Assembly (NCBI GenBank): GCA_017694915.1
Contig: JADIMF010000122.1
Span: 1 to 38,798 of the forward strand
DNA length: 38,798 bases
Direction of reading: 5' to 3'
DNA from: Candidatus Ornithospirochaeta stercoravium
GTDB taxonomy: Bacteria > Spirochaetota > Spirochaetia > Sphaerochaetales > Sphaerochaetaceae
In this document: positions 15,065 to 24,700 of the stretch, piece after piece
How the letters are laid out: every line of letters begins with the position of its first letter
How positions within the stretch are numbered: the first letter of the stretch is position 1
The notes under the pieces: generated by a model
Databases searched by the model: none
Told to the model about the DNA's origin: nothing
What the model saw: only the letters and a program-made list of their open reading frames with translations
Translations under genes and position numbers: made by a program

Positions 15065-15881
15065 TCTTCTTGTCTTCAGGTTTCTCGATAGCTATATGCT
15101 TAGCAACTCTTTCTATCTTGATAGCCTTACCTGTCTCCTCATCAATTTCGACTACAGCACCTTCTATGATACCATCATTCCAGCATTCCTGGCTTCTTAC
15201 AGGAAGTTGTGATCTGAGCTTTCTTATCTCCGTCTCCGGATCGAAACCAGATACAGACAAGAATGATCCGACTCTTCCCGTATCGGTGATGTAAGCAGTG
15301 CCTTTCTCTGTGACCATCTCATCAGCAGTGAGGACTTTCGTATGTGTCCCTATTACAGCAGCGCACCTTCCATCGAGGAAGAATTTCATCGTCTTTTTCT
15401 CTGCAGTTGTCGCAGCATGGAATATTACGATAGGAATCTCCTTGTCGGCATTCTCCTCGCATTTGCGCAGAAGACTGTCGATGGAGTAGAAGGCATTCTG
15501 AAGACTCTGACGTGGAAATTCTGAGTTTCCCTGAAGATTTACTATCATGAATTTCCTGTTGTTTATGACAGCATGCTTGATGCCATGACCAGGGCAGGCT
15601 GCTGGATAGTTTACAGGGCGGATTATGAAACCGGCTTTCGGGATGAACTCCACCATGTCTATCTTATAGAAAAGCTTCTCAGCTCCTGTTATAAGGTCAA
15701 CACCCATTTTCCCAAGCTGTATTGAGTGAATCTTGCCAATGCCGAAGCCGTTTGTCATACCTTCGCCATTTGCAATCGTGTAGTCTATGCCATATTCAGT
15801 CTTGAGCGATGAAAGACCTTTCCTCAGTGCTGTAATTCCAGGCCTTCCTGTTATTTCGCCAAGAAACAGTATTCTTGCCAT
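15033..15881 (-). CDS. YmdB/TIGR00282-family protein with degenerate metal site
   Basis: The 282-residue protein aligns along its length with YmdB phosphodiesterases: RILFLGEITGRPG, IANGE, NLQGN, IFHAATTAEK, LDGRCAAVIGTHTKVLTAD, KGTAYITDTG. Most expected metal ligands are changed. The Asp of GDIVG is Glu9, the Asn of NGEN is Gly41, the GNH motif is Ala67-Glu68-Lys69, and the second His of GTHTH is Lys182. Glu40, His155 and His180 remain. Family members hydrolyse cyclic nucleotides or act in RNA processing; this one may be a pseudoenzyme or have another activity. It has about 20 extra C-terminal charged residues. Leaderless-type ATG, first gene of the lpt-rpoN unit. Confidence 0.85.
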   Translation of the reverse strand: MARILFLGEITGRPGITALRKGLSSLKTEYGIDYTIANGEGMTNGFGIGKIHSIQLGKMGVDLITGAEKLFYKIDMVEFIPKAGFIIRPVNYPAACPGHGIKHAVINNRKFMIVNLQGNSEFPRQSLQNAFYSIDSLLRKCEENADKEIPIVIFHAATTAEKKTMKFFLDGRCAAVIGTHTKVLTADEMVTEKGTAYITDTGRVGSFLSVSGFDPETEIRKLRSQLPVRSQECWNDGIIEGAVVEIDEETGKAIKIERVAKHIAIEKPEDKKNETDGNDSGK

Positions 15882-15888
15882 GCTGATG

Positions 15889-15918
15889 AGAATAACAATT
15901 AATCGTATGAAGTGGCAA
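15889..15918 (-). promoter_or_regulatory. Predicted leaderless promoter of the YmdB-like/lpt/rpoN operon
   Basis: Minus strand TTGCCA (15918-15913), an 18-nt spacer, TATTCT (15894-15889), then 7 nt to the ATG at 15881. Confidence 0.65.
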
Positions 15919-15946
15919 TGTGATATCGCTGGAAATTATATGGATT

Positions 15947-16028
15947 TGCCCACGAGGAGACTCGAACTCCTACCTTGTTACAGACTAGTACCTGAAACTA
16001 GCGCGTCTACCAGTTCCGCCACATGGGC
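15947..16028 (-). tRNA. tRNA-Leu (anticodon CAG)
   Basis: The minus strand folds into a full cloverleaf. The acceptor arm pairs GCCCATG (16028-16022) with CGTGGGC, with A as discriminator at 15947. The D arm is GCGGAACTGGTAGACGC. The anticodon arm is CTAGT/ACTAG around loop TTCAGGT, giving CAG at 15994-15992. A short variable arm and a T arm AGGAG-TTCGAGT-CTCCT follow. The sequence is close to the E. coli Leu(CAG) pattern. CCA is not encoded, so it must be added after transcription. Confidence 0.95.
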
Positions 16029-16042
16029 ATTTATTCAAGACT

Positions 16043-16070
16043 TGGATAATTTATCAGCTAAAGGTGACAA
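16043..16070 (-). promoter_or_regulatory. Possible promoter of tRNA-Leu
   Basis: Minus strand TTGTCA (16070-16065), a 16-nt spacer, TATCCA (16048-16043), 14 nt before the mature 5' end. The -10 box is imperfect. Confidence 0.45.
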
Positions 16071-16087
16071 ATGCAAGCACTTGAAGT

Positions 16088-16117
16088 GGAAAAGAAATCC
16101 TCTGGCAGCGCCAGAGG
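16088..16117 (-). terminator. Intrinsic terminator of the aldo/keto reductase gene
   Basis: A perfect 8-bp stem CCTCTGGC/GCCAGAGG (16117-16099 on the minus strand) with a 3-nt loop, followed by ATTTCTTTTCC. It sits 6 nt after the stop codon. Confidence 0.85.
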
Positions 16118-16123
16118 AATGAT

Positions 16124-17242
16124 TCAGATAAGTTTTGCTTCAGCTTTGCTCAGCAATTCCCTGATCGGAAGCTTCTGCGGACATGTTTTCTCGCATTTTC
16201 CGCATTTGATGCATTCCGATGCTCTGCCGTGAGTACCATCCTTGATGAGATTTGCGTAATCTGTTTTCGCCTTTGTCTTATCGCTGAGTACAGCTTCATC
16301 ATTGAGCATTCTGAATATAGATGGGATATCGATCTTCTTCGGACATCCAGGGACGCAGTATTTGCATGCTGTGCATTCTATCGTCTGAAGTTCTTCGATA
16401 GCTTCCTTGACTTTTGCAATTGCATCCTTTTCCTTTTCTGTAAGTGGGATTACAGGGGAGAATGTCTTTATATTATCCTCCAGCTGCTCTTCAGTGCTCA
16501 TTCCAGAGAGTATCGCGAGTATTCCATCGAGTCCGGCTACATAGCGGAGTGCATATGATGCGGGAGAAGCATCGGAGAGCTTTCTAAAAGGCTCTGTCAG
16601 ATTCTCATTGAGCATCGACAGTATTCCTCCTTTGACAGGTTCCATTATAATAATCGGCTTATTGTGCTTCCTCGCAATTTCATAAACACCACAGGATTGT
16701 ACTCTCGGGCTTGTCCAGTCGAGATAATTGATCTGGAGCTGCACGAATTCCGCTTCAGGGTGTTCTGTAAGGATACGGTCCAGCATTTCTGGAGTATCAT
16801 GGAAGGAGAATCCCAGATGACGGATTTTTCCTTCTGCCTTCATTCTCTTCCCGAATTCCCAGGCGTTGCTTTTATTGAATATGTTGATGTTGCTTTCGCT
16901 GATCGCGTGCAGGAGATAGAAATCGAAATACTCCAGGCCAGTGCGTTCAAGCTGCGTCTGGAAAAGCTCTTCCGGCGTCTTTCCCTCAGCAAGCATTCCG
17001 CTCGGAAGCTTTGTTGCTATCGTATACTCATTTCTATCATGCCTGCTGCTTACGGTTTTCCGGAAAATATCCTCAGAGCCGGGATATGAATAAGCGGTAT
17101 CGAAATATGTGAAGCCTTCGGAAAGGAATCGGTCAACCATAGCCGCCGTTCTCTTCTCATCGATTTCACCAACCGCTGTTTTCGGAAGGCGCATCAGGCC
17201 GAAGCCGAGTTTCTTCTTGTTGAGTCCATATAAGTCATTCAT
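16124..17242 (-). CDS. Aldo/keto reductase with C-terminal double [4Fe-4S] domain
   Basis: A 372-residue fusion. Residues 1-280 form the AKR TIM barrel with the catalytic tetrad Asp48, Tyr53, Lys78 and His112 visible (FDTAYSYPGSE, IATKLP, YLLHAIS). Residues 290-354 form a ferredoxin-like tail with two complete CxxCxxCxxxCP motifs (Cys290/293/296/300 and Cys344/347/350/354). The family is the 'aldo/keto reductase with 4Fe-4S' group common in anaerobes. The clusters suggest electron exchange with ferredoxin rather than, or in addition to, NADPH. The substrate is unknown. The ATG lies 6 nt after TATACT, and the gene ends at a terminator, so it is a single-gene unit. Confidence 0.93.
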   Translation of the reverse strand: MNDLYGLNKKKLGFGLMRLPKTAVGEIDEKRTAAMVDRFLSEGFTYFDTAYSYPGSEDIFRKTVSSRHDRNEYTIATKLPSGMLAEGKTPEELFQTQLERTGLEYFDFYLLHAISESNINIFNKSNAWEFGKRMKAEGKIRHLGFSFHDTPEMLDRILTEHPEAEFVQLQINYLDWTSPRVQSCGVYEIARKHNKPIIIMEPVKGGILSMLNENLTEPFRKLSDASPASYALRYVAGLDGILAILSGMSTEEQLEDNIKTFSPVIPLTEKEKDAIAKVKEAIEELQTIECTACKYCVPGCPKKIDIPSIFRMLNDEAVLSDKTKAKTDYANLIKDGTHGRASECIKCGKCEKTCPQKLPIRELLSKAEAKLI

Positions 17243-17248
17243 ATCTTG

Positions 17249-17254
17249 AGTATA
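17249..17254 (-). promoter_or_regulatory. Predicted leaderless promoter of the aldo/keto reductase
   Basis: Minus-strand TATACT (17254-17249) is 6 nt before the ATG at 17242. No strong -35 is visible; the box touches the 3' end of the upstream nuclease gene. Confidence 0.55.
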
Positions 17255-17257
17255 ACC

Positions 17258-18271
17258 TCATATCAGCCCAAAGGAAGAGGCAATTTCCTCGATTCCAAGA
17301 AGCGAGAAAACCTCTGTTTTAATATCCACGAACAGGCTGATGATTTCATTGAGCACCATATCCTTCGGTGATGATGGTGAGACATATTCGAACTGAGATT
17401 CATCGGGCATTTCACCGGTTGGAATGAACTCTGTGAAATTCCAATCGGCAGTGTTCGCTTTGCTCTCTATTGCTTCTTCCTGGTCATCAGGAAGTGAAGG
17501 GTAGAAATCGATGCCTGTGATTTCTTCCACTTCATCAATGCTCATGGCATAGCTCTGGAGGGCTTTATCTGATCCTTCATTCGGAAGCACGAATCCGATT
17601 GCTTTTATATCGGGATCGGTGTAATCGAGAACGACCTTGTAGAACTGTTTCGGGATGGCTACTTCATTCTTTCCGATGGTCTCATAAGGTCCGTCCGTGA
17701 GTACCGGTCCTGTGACGACATGCACCTCACCGTTATCATAAGCCATTGTTCTGACCACGGCTTCCAGATCAGCCCAGATGCCTCTGTTGAAAGAAGGCTC
17801 CTGCGGACACATGTTCGATAAATAGAATGTATCGCTCATCGCCTCGACAGACCATTTGAAATCAGCAGCAGGTGCCATGTGCCCCCTGTCATATCCAGAA
17901 CCGCGGTAATCTGAAAGCGAAGCGGAGCCTGTCCGTACAAGCGGATCTTCCCTGAAGTCGTCCTCTCTGCTTCCTGTTCCAAGCACCTCATCCCTTGTGA
18001 GAGTGTATGCAACCCATGATGGCAATTCATATTCTTCGTTATAGGAAAGGGTATAACCAGTGTGACTGATTATCTGCTCTCCATCTATCGGAGCCGGAAG
18101 CTCCAGATTCTTGATACTTCCATCTGCGGTTATTCCGTTTGCTGTATCCGATGACGGGGTAATAAGGCAGAGAATCAGGAATATGATAATCAGAATCACA
18201 AGCATGATGAGGAGTCGCTTGAGCTTCTTTGGAAGGCTTGTCTTTTTCTTTGTTTTCTTTTTACGTGCCAT
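17258..18271 (-). CDS. Membrane-anchored DNA/RNA non-specific endonuclease (NUC family)
   Basis: A 337-residue protein. The N-terminus is very basic (MARKKKTKKK) and is followed by one transmembrane helix (about 20-38), so the nuclease domain should face the periplasm. The beta-beta-alpha-metal core is intact: DRGHMAPAADF with catalytic His131, the metal ligand Asn162 in FNRGIW, and VTGPV further on. The acidic C-terminal part (about 260-337) beyond the nuclease core is not recognised. Possible roles are nutrient scavenging from nucleic acids or defence against incoming DNA. It has GGAG 6 nt before the ATG and a short leader. It reads toward the aldo/keto reductase with only 15 nt between them. 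Confidence 0.9.
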   Translation of the reverse strand: MARKKKTKKKTSLPKKLKRLLIMLVILIIIFLILCLITPSSDTANGITADGSIKNLELPAPIDGEQIISHTGYTLSYNEEYELPSWVAYTLTRDEVLGTGSREDDFREDPLVRTGSASLSDYRGSGYDRGHMAPAADFKWSVEAMSDTFYLSNMCPQEPSFNRGIWADLEAVVRTMAYDNGEVHVVTGPVLTDGPYETIGKNEVAIPKQFYKVVLDYTDPDIKAIGFVLPNEGSDKALQSYAMSIDEVEEITGIDFYPSLPDDQEEAIESKANTADWNFTEFIPTGEMPDESQFEYVSPSSPKDMVLNEIISLFVDIKTEVFSLLGIEEIASSFGLI

Positions 18272-18288
18272 TTCTGTCTCCGTTTCTG

Positions 18289-18294
18289 ATTATA
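18289..18294 (-). promoter_or_regulatory. Predicted promoter of the nuclease gene with very short leader
   Basis: Minus-strand TATAAT (18294-18289) is 17 nt before the ATG at 18271. The transcript would begin near 18282, almost at the GGAG ribosome-binding site. This is an intermediate case between the leaderless genes and hpf. Confidence 0.5.
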
Positions 18295-18317
18295 GCCATA
18301 ATATTCAGTATTTAATC

Positions 18318-19157
18318 TTATTTTTCAGATGATATCCTGATATATCCTTTTCTTGCAGAATATATAAGTAAAACTGCAAATAAAGCAATCGTTTCTATAA
18401 TGATCATCGGACTATCCGGATTCATTTCCGTAAGGAAAACGGAGGCTGAAGGAAGTGATGATCCTTCATAATTGACCATCAGCGCTATGTAGAGATTATT
18501 GGTTATATGCATTGCCGCCGCAGCTTCGAAACCATCCGTGAGGACTGAAAGCAGTGCAGCTCCTGAGCCCCAGAGAAAATAATAGATGATCGGTATGAAT
18601 GAAGATGCTGTCCTGACTTCAGCATTGGGGAGATGGGGTAGCATGAATACGATTGATGATATGAGGATGTATGGCATCGTTGCTGATAGCCTGCATGGTT
18701 TTCCATCTCCGAATGCTATGCGATATGGAAGCATTCTGAATACGATTTCCTCAGAAAGCGCCTGTATTGGAGTGATGATAAGTACCGGCAATAGAAGCAT
18801 GAGTCTTGTATTCCATCCGGTATCATTGATTCTCGTCGCTTCATGTCTGATAAGCGAGAATACGATATATACAGCTACCGAAAGCATGGAGATGGATAGG
18901 AATAGATTCTTTCTGAAGGGAACTTCCATTTCCATGATTTTCTTCAGAGGCCTGTGCATTATCGGTTCTGACAGCAGAAACAGAAAGAGAAAGAGGATTA
19001 TGAAAGGGCCATTCACCATGATGTAATTAAGCAATATGCTTCCGCTTTCCGGCATGATAAGGACTACTGTGATAGGAGCTATGATGAAAAGAACGAAGAG
19101 CGAGAGCATCATGAATGCGAGGGCTCTGGTTCTTATGTTCAGCTTTTCTTCTGTCAT
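18318..19157 (-). CDS. CPBP-family intramembrane metalloprotease
   Basis: A 279-residue polytopic membrane protein with about seven to eight hydrophobic helices. The Abi/CPBP motifs are present in order: Glu136-Glu137-x3-Arg141 (SEEIVFR), a second motif ending in His175 (FMLPH), and His217-x3-Asn221 (HITNN). The family includes Rce1-type prenyl proteases and bacteriocin self-immunity proteins. The substrate is unknown and no bacteriocin gene is nearby. It diverges from addB across about 50 nt. The ATG is 6 nt after TAATAT. The nuclease gene follows 46 nt downstream with its own promoter. Confidence 0.9.
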   Translation of the reverse strand: MTEEKLNIRTRALAFMMLSLFVLFIIAPITVVLIMPESGSILLNYIMVNGPFIILFLFLFLLSEPIMHRPLKKIMEMEVPFRKNLFLSISMLSVAVYIVFSLIRHEATRINDTGWNTRLMLLLPVLIITPIQALSEEIVFRMLPYRIAFGDGKPCRLSATMPYILISSIVFMLPHLPNAEVRTASSFIPIIYYFLWGSGAALLSVLTDGFEAAAAMHITNNLYIALMVNYEGSSLPSASVFLTEMNPDSPMIIIETIALFAVLLIYSARKGYIRISSEK

Positions 19158-19163
19158 ATGCGA

Positions 19164-19169
19164 ATATTA
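19164..19169 (-). promoter_or_regulatory. Predicted leaderless promoter of the CPBP protease
   Basis: Minus-strand TAATAT (19169-19164) is 6 nt before the ATG at 19157. It lies inside the imperfect palindrome ATGCGAATATTAGCAT (19158-19173). Confidence 0.45.
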
Positions 19170-19174
19170 GCATG

Positions 19175-19211
19175 TTGTTTTATTGCATTTACAGGCTATA
19201 ATCCCATCATG
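19175..19211 (+). promoter_or_regulatory. Predicted leaderless promoter of addBA
   Basis: TTGTTT (19175-19180), a 16-nt spacer, TATAAT (19197-19202), then 6 nt to the ATG at 19209. Confidence 0.75.
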
Positions 19212-21758
19212 ACCGGATACGAAGCACTTTTTGATCTTATAGATGATGGATGGAAGCTGGTGTTCCCGACGGAGGAGAGCGCCAGAGCCTTTTCTACCGA
19301 TTATGTTCTCAGAAAAGGAAAAGGCATACTTGCCTCGTCTGTCATAGCGTTCGACAGATTCGCATTGCTTTTCTATCCGGAGGCAGAGGGCAGGAAGAGT
19401 ATTTCCGAAGCTTCCCGTGCAGTTTTCTCGTCGTATGCCGCTTCGAAACTTGCACCGCATATGCAGTATTTCTCAGCTCCGGATTACCCTGTGATGCAGT
19501 CAAGACTTCAGCCCTTCCTGAATTCGATGCTGCCATATCTTGATGACGCACTTTCCCTTCCTCAGAAAAATGCTGGGGCAAAAGCTGATTTAGCGCTTCT
19601 CAGAGATCGTTATGAGGATTTTCTTGATAAGACATCATCATATGAGAGTGCTTTTGCGAAACCTGTAATGCCTGAATCCTTTACGGATAGGTATGCGTTG
19701 ATAATGCCTGCAGCATTCCCGAAAGAGGAAAAGCTTGTCAGATTCCTTTCAGGCTGTGGCAACGTGAGAATCATTGATGATGTGTCCTCTCCGATGCCTG
19801 AGTATGAGGTGTATCAGAACGAGAAGAGCGAGATCAGGTCTGTCTTCGTCCAGATTCGCCGTCTGCTGGATAATGGAGCGACACTTGATGAGATTGCAAT
19901 TACAGTGCCTGGTATGGATAGGCTGAGGCCATACCTTGAGGAGGAAGCCTATCTGTTTTCCATTCCGCTTGATTTCTCCGAAGGAGAATCGCCATCGCGT
20001 TCTTCCTCAGGCTCCTTTCTTGTAAGGCTTCAGGATATATATACCTCGGATTATTCCCTTGATGCCCTCAAGAGCTTCATGCTTGATTCTGCAATCCCTT
20101 TCAGAGAGCCAGATAAGCTCAGGGCTTTCATAAAGGCCGCTGTTGCGTATTCGATAACCTCGGCCCCAGACAGGAAGAATGACAGATACATGAGGATATC
20201 ATCGGACTCAGGCTCGGAGTATTACCGCATTCTGCGTCCTACTCTCGACAAGCTGATGACCGAGAAGAATCCCGACAAGATTCTTCCATATATTCATACG
20301 CTGCTTTCCGGTTTGCTTTCAGAAGATGAGTTCAGAGGGAATGAAGAGGATAATGCTGTCTATTCATTCACCATGAATACGCTCTCATCCTTTCTTGCAG
20401 ATGCCAGGGAAGCAGGAGATGCTGGATTCGGCTTGTCTGAACCAGTATTCCCTCTGTTCCTGAAATATCTTGAGAATGTCCGGTATGTACCTCAGGACAG
20501 AATAAAGGGTATCAGGGTTTATCCATTCACTGCTGACGCAGCTGTATATTATCATCATCGTTTCATCGTCGCTCTCAATGAGACAGATAGCCGTCGTATA
20601 GTTAAGAAGGCATCCTTCCTTTCTGATTACGAGCTTAGCATTGAACGAGACGAGAAAGATATAACTTCTTATATCTTATCATTATATTCAGCGTTCTCTG
20701 GTAAGCTTCACCTATCTGCCTCATATGAAATCTATGGAGGTTTCGTGCTTCCATTGTCTGAACTGAATCCATACAGAAAGGATGGAATAATACCTCCTTA
20801 CGATCCTTATTCAGCTGAATGCAAGCGAGAGAAAACCGGATGCATAACCAGAGTAGAGAGAACAGGATTCGAAAGAGCTCTTGTTTCCTCTCTTCGGGTT
20901 AAAGAGCGAAAGGACGATATGACATATGAAAAGAAAGGACGGAAGAAAAGCCTTCCTGTCACGCTTTCATACACATCGTTCAACGCATATAGACGTTGCC
21001 CGTTCCTGTATGCTCTGCAGTATGAGTTCGGGCTTAGGAATCTTCCTCAGTACGAGGCCGATGAAGCGGATCACATGGAGATAGGCTCAAGGCTTCATAG
21101 CATTCTTGAGCGCTATTACAGGGAGAGTAAGGATAACCCAGATGTGGATATTCCTCTGCTCTTTGATTCCGAGATGAAGATGTGGAGCGAAGGGAAGACG
21201 CTGAACTCCAATGGTTCCATTATTGATATGCCGTCATCTTCAAAAAGACCGACTGAGTTTCTTATAAGCTTCCTCAGAAAGAGATATGTTCCGCGTCTTG
21301 CGGAAGCTGTGAAGATGATGGATGAGATTTCCTCCCCAATACCTTCCTGGGGACTTGAGGAGAAGATAAGGAGCGAGTATCCGGAAAACGGATTCATCCT
21401 AGAGGGCCGGGCGGACAGAATTGCGCGTCTTAGCGATGGAAATCTTGTCATCTTTGATTACAAGAAAGGCCGAAGGTTCAGTAAGGATGAGAAAGCTGAG
21501 AAAGCATATCAGTTCGTGATTTACTCGCTTCTTCTGGAGTCAGAGGGGCAAGGCAGAACAGAGAAGGCATATTTCATATCCCTGACAGATGGCGCGATGA
21601 GTGAGGCATCTCTCAGAACGGAGAAGGATCCTAAGGAAGAGCTTCAGGACGCAGCTCTTGGAATGGCTGCCGGAGACTGGCATGCAGCGCCTTCCCGCAC
21701 GACATGTGAGGGATGTCAGTACCGCGCGCTATGCAGAAGGAGGTTCAGCGTCAGATGA
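19209..21758 (+). CDS. addB: AddB/RexB-like nuclease-scaffold subunit of the AddAB complex
   Basis: An 849-residue partner of AddA in double-strand-break resection. The C-terminus carries a RecB-type PD-(D/E)XK nuclease: GSRLHSILERYY, the active-site GRADRI, and VIFDYKKG. An iron-sulfur staple surrounds it: Cys in RRCPF, then CEGCQYRALC (Cx2Cx5C), the AddB pattern. The N-terminal half is helicase-like but shows no GxGKT Walker A, as in RexB rather than AddB of Bacillus. It may therefore be a structural or DNA-scanning module. I use the ATG at 19209, 6 nt after TATAAT, not an in-frame ATG 17 codons earlier that precedes the promoter. It overlaps addA as ATGA. Confidence 0.88.
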   Translation: MTGYEALFDLIDDGWKLVFPTEESARAFSTDYVLRKGKGILASSVIAFDRFALLFYPEAEGRKSISEASRAVFSSYAASKLAPHMQYFSAPDYPVMQSRLQPFLNSMLPYLDDALSLPQKNAGAKADLALLRDRYEDFLDKTSSYESAFAKPVMPESFTDRYALIMPAAFPKEEKLVRFLSGCGNVRIIDDVSSPMPEYEVYQNEKSEIRSVFVQIRRLLDNGATLDEIAITVPGMDRLRPYLEEEAYLFSIPLDFSEGESPSRSSSGSFLVRLQDIYTSDYSLDALKSFMLDSAIPFREPDKLRAFIKAAVAYSITSAPDRKNDRYMRISSDSGSEYYRILRPTLDKLMTEKNPDKILPYIHTLLSGLLSEDEFRGNEEDNAVYSFTMNTLSSFLADAREAGDAGFGLSEPVFPLFLKYLENVRYVPQDRIKGIRVYPFTADAAVYYHHRFIVALNETDSRRIVKKASFLSDYELSIERDEKDITSYILSLYSAFSGKLHLSASYEIYGGFVLPLSELNPYRKDGIIPPYDPYSAECKREKTGCITRVERTGFERALVSSLRVKERKDDMTYEKKGRKKSLPVTLSYTSFNAYRRCPFLYALQYEFGLRNLPQYEADEADHMEIGSRLHSILERYYRESKDNPDVDIPLLFDSEMKMWSEGKTLNSNGSIIDMPSSSKRPTEFLISFLRKRYVPRLAEAVKMMDEISSPIPSWGLEEKIRSEYPENGFILEGRADRIARLSDGNLVIFDYKKGRRFSKDEKAEKAYQFVIYSLLLESEGQGRTEKAYFISLTDGAMSEASLRTEKDPKEELQDAALGMAAGDWHAAPSRTTCEGCQYRALCRRRFSVR

Positions 21759-24700
21759 ATGGTATGGAATTTCTTGAAAAATACGGCAAGAATCTGTCAG
21801 ATGAGCAGCGTGCCGCAATATTATCAGATACATCGACCGTGGTTTCCGCTGGCGCAGGTTCCGGAAAGACAACAGTTCTTTCTCTCCGATTTGCCAGACT
21901 TGTCATAGACGGCAAAGCGCATGCTGATGAGATACTGACTATCACATTCACAAGAAAAGCCGCTGCGGAGATGTATGAAAGAATCCATATGCTTCTTGAG
22001 AAAGCGGCGGAGAGTGATGAACGGATGAGAAATGAGCTTGATGAGCGTTTCCCGAAAGCCCGTATCTCCACCATGGATTCGTTCTGGAGTGAAATCGCAA
22101 GGACCGACTCGCTTCGATATGGCATAACCAGAGATTTCGCCAATCTCGAAAGCGATGATGAACGCGATATCGTGAAAAGGCTGTACGAGAAGCTTCAGGA
22201 CTGTGATGAGTGCAGAGAAGGTTTCATGACTCTTTCAGAGCTCTATTCGTCCGATGCGATTCTCACGTTTCTTATCCGTATAGCTGGTATGACAGATATC
22301 CTCACGGAGTTCAGCGCGGAGAAGAACACTTCATCATATGAAACCTTCCTTTCTCTCATTGAGCGGGAGGCAGTCAATGAAGGGCATTCTGTATTCAATA
22401 CGCTCATCGCATTGGATGATGCTGATCCAGATAATGGAGAGCACGAGAATATAGCGAAGATGGTTTCCTTCTTTGAATCGGGAGAATATGGGAAGCTGAT
22501 AGACTTCGACTACAAGAACCTTCGGAAGAAGAAGGATAAGGAACTCTGGACATTCATCAAGGAGAAATACAGACCGCTTGCAGCAAAGCTCCGTGCCATT
22601 TCGAATATGCAGAACACTGTAGAGAGTGCAGCAGCTGTCTCTGCGCTTCTCGAGGTTTTCATCAGGAATGTACAGGAAGAGAAACGCAGGATGGGTGTTC
22701 TCTCTTTTCATGATACCGAAGCTCTTTGCCGTCGGATTCTCCTTGAAAATGATGATGTCAGAGAGTGGTATCAGCGGAAGTTCCGTTACATCATGGTCGA
22801 TGAGTTCCAGGACAATAACGGCAGTCAGCGCGATCTTCTTTTCCTTCTTTCCAGTAAGCCCGGAATAACAGGTGGGCATGTTCCTTCGCCGGATGAGCTT
22901 GAGAAGGATAAGCTTTTCTTTGTCGGTGATGATAAGCAGTCGATATATTATTTCCGTGGTGCCGATGTCTCAGTTTTCAGGGCTCTCAAGGAAGATATAC
23001 AGTCGATTGGTGTAAAAGTCCTATCATTAAGTGCAAATTATCGTTCTGAACCCGGTCTGATAAATCACTTTAATAATGTATTCAAGGCTGTGTTTGATGT
23101 AACTCCGGATGAGAATGAGATAAAGCGCGAGAAGCTTATATCAGAGTACACAGGGATACCTTATACATCCTTTTATGCAGAGCATGAGGAGATAAAAGCG
23201 AGAGAGACATATGAAGGTGTCGAGCCTAAGATACGAACATATATGATTCCGAAAAGCGATGAGGATCTCTCGGGGTATGCATCTGATGCGGACAGTGAGG
23301 CATATTTCATTGCAAAGCTGATACAGCAGATGGTTTTTTCAGATGAATATCTCATACCTGATGGAAAAAATGGTTTGAAACGTCCGGATTATTCTGATAT
23401 AGCGATTCTTCTCAGGACGACGCTTCCCCAGATGCCGATAGAGAAGGCATTCAGGATAAACGGAATACCATATACGGTTGCTGAAAGCTCCTCAGCTCTC
23501 ATGGAGGCAGTTGGTTCTGATATCTTCTCCTTCCTCACGCTTCTGGTCTATCCGGATGATAAAAGTGCTTATCTAGCTCTCCTCAGATCTCCATTTGCCC
23601 GCCTTTCAGATGATGCAGTTCTAGCTTTTTCCGCACTTGATGGAAATGCTTTTTCTGAAGAACCAGAGCTGTCGGATGAGGATATGGTGGCTTTCCGCAA
23701 TCTCAGGGATCTATATCATTCGCTTCTTGAGATGGCTGGACGGCGACCGATTACCAGGATTCTTGAGAGAATGTTCTATGAGAGCGGCTATTATACCTTC
23801 CTTCAGAGTTCGGATTATCTTTCCGCATATACTGAGCACTTCGATTACATCTGGGCAGCAGCTTCTCTATATGATAATAAGAACGCATCGCTTCCGTTGT
23901 TCCTTGACTATCTTCGTCCTATGGTTGGAAAGGCTGAGAAGATACAGAATGCTGTGATACAGCATATAGGGGAAAGCGGGGTGCAGATCATGACCATCCA
24001 TCGCTCTAAAGGCCTGCAGTTCCCTATAGTGATTCTTGCGGATTCCGCTCATGGTGCCTCGAATAAATCGAAATCGGACAGGCTTATTTCCATAGATGGA
24101 AGCAATCCTCTCATTCTTCCATCGCTTTCAGATGGAGATGATGTGATCCAGAGCGAGATGTGTGAATACTCATCAAGAAGAGAGAAGGCCGAGGCAAGAC
24201 GACTTCTGTATGTTGCGCTGACAAGGGCTGTGGATCATCTTGTACTCACGGGATATGAAAGGAAGAATGGAATGAGCGGCTCCCTTTACAGTATCTATAT
24301 GGAGGGGAATGATGGGAACGTGGAGGAGATTGAGCGTATTCCTGATGTGTACGAAGGTTATGATTCGGCAAGTGCCCGGCACTCTTTCGACTGGTATGAT
24401 GCCCCTGTTTCCCTTGAAGCTGTCTATAATGAGAAACGATTCGGCGTAAAGGATGCGTCACATAAGGAGACAGGATGGGCAAGAAGCGAGGATGCTGAAG
24501 AATTACCTTCACTCGCTACCGATACCATTATCGCGGAACACGGGATTTATCAGGAATTCGGTGTCATGGTTCATTCCATGCTTGAAGCAGCTGTTTCAGG
24601 TAGGACATATATTCCGTCATATCCCCCAGTTCTTTCTGAAGAAGAGAGGAAAGTCATTTCCGAGACTCTTGGTGAGATAGAAAAAGCCTTTTTCTCCTCT

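Noticed and set aside
17860-17885. A TGGCAC-like element that could be a sigma-54 -24 box
   Set aside because: It lies inside the nuclease coding sequence, lacks a proper -12 TTGC at the right spacing and precedes no gene.
19158-19208. In-frame ATG at 19158 as the addB start
   Set aside because: It precedes the TTGTTT-N16-TATAAT promoter and overlaps the divergent gene's promoter; the extra 17 residues are not AddB-like.
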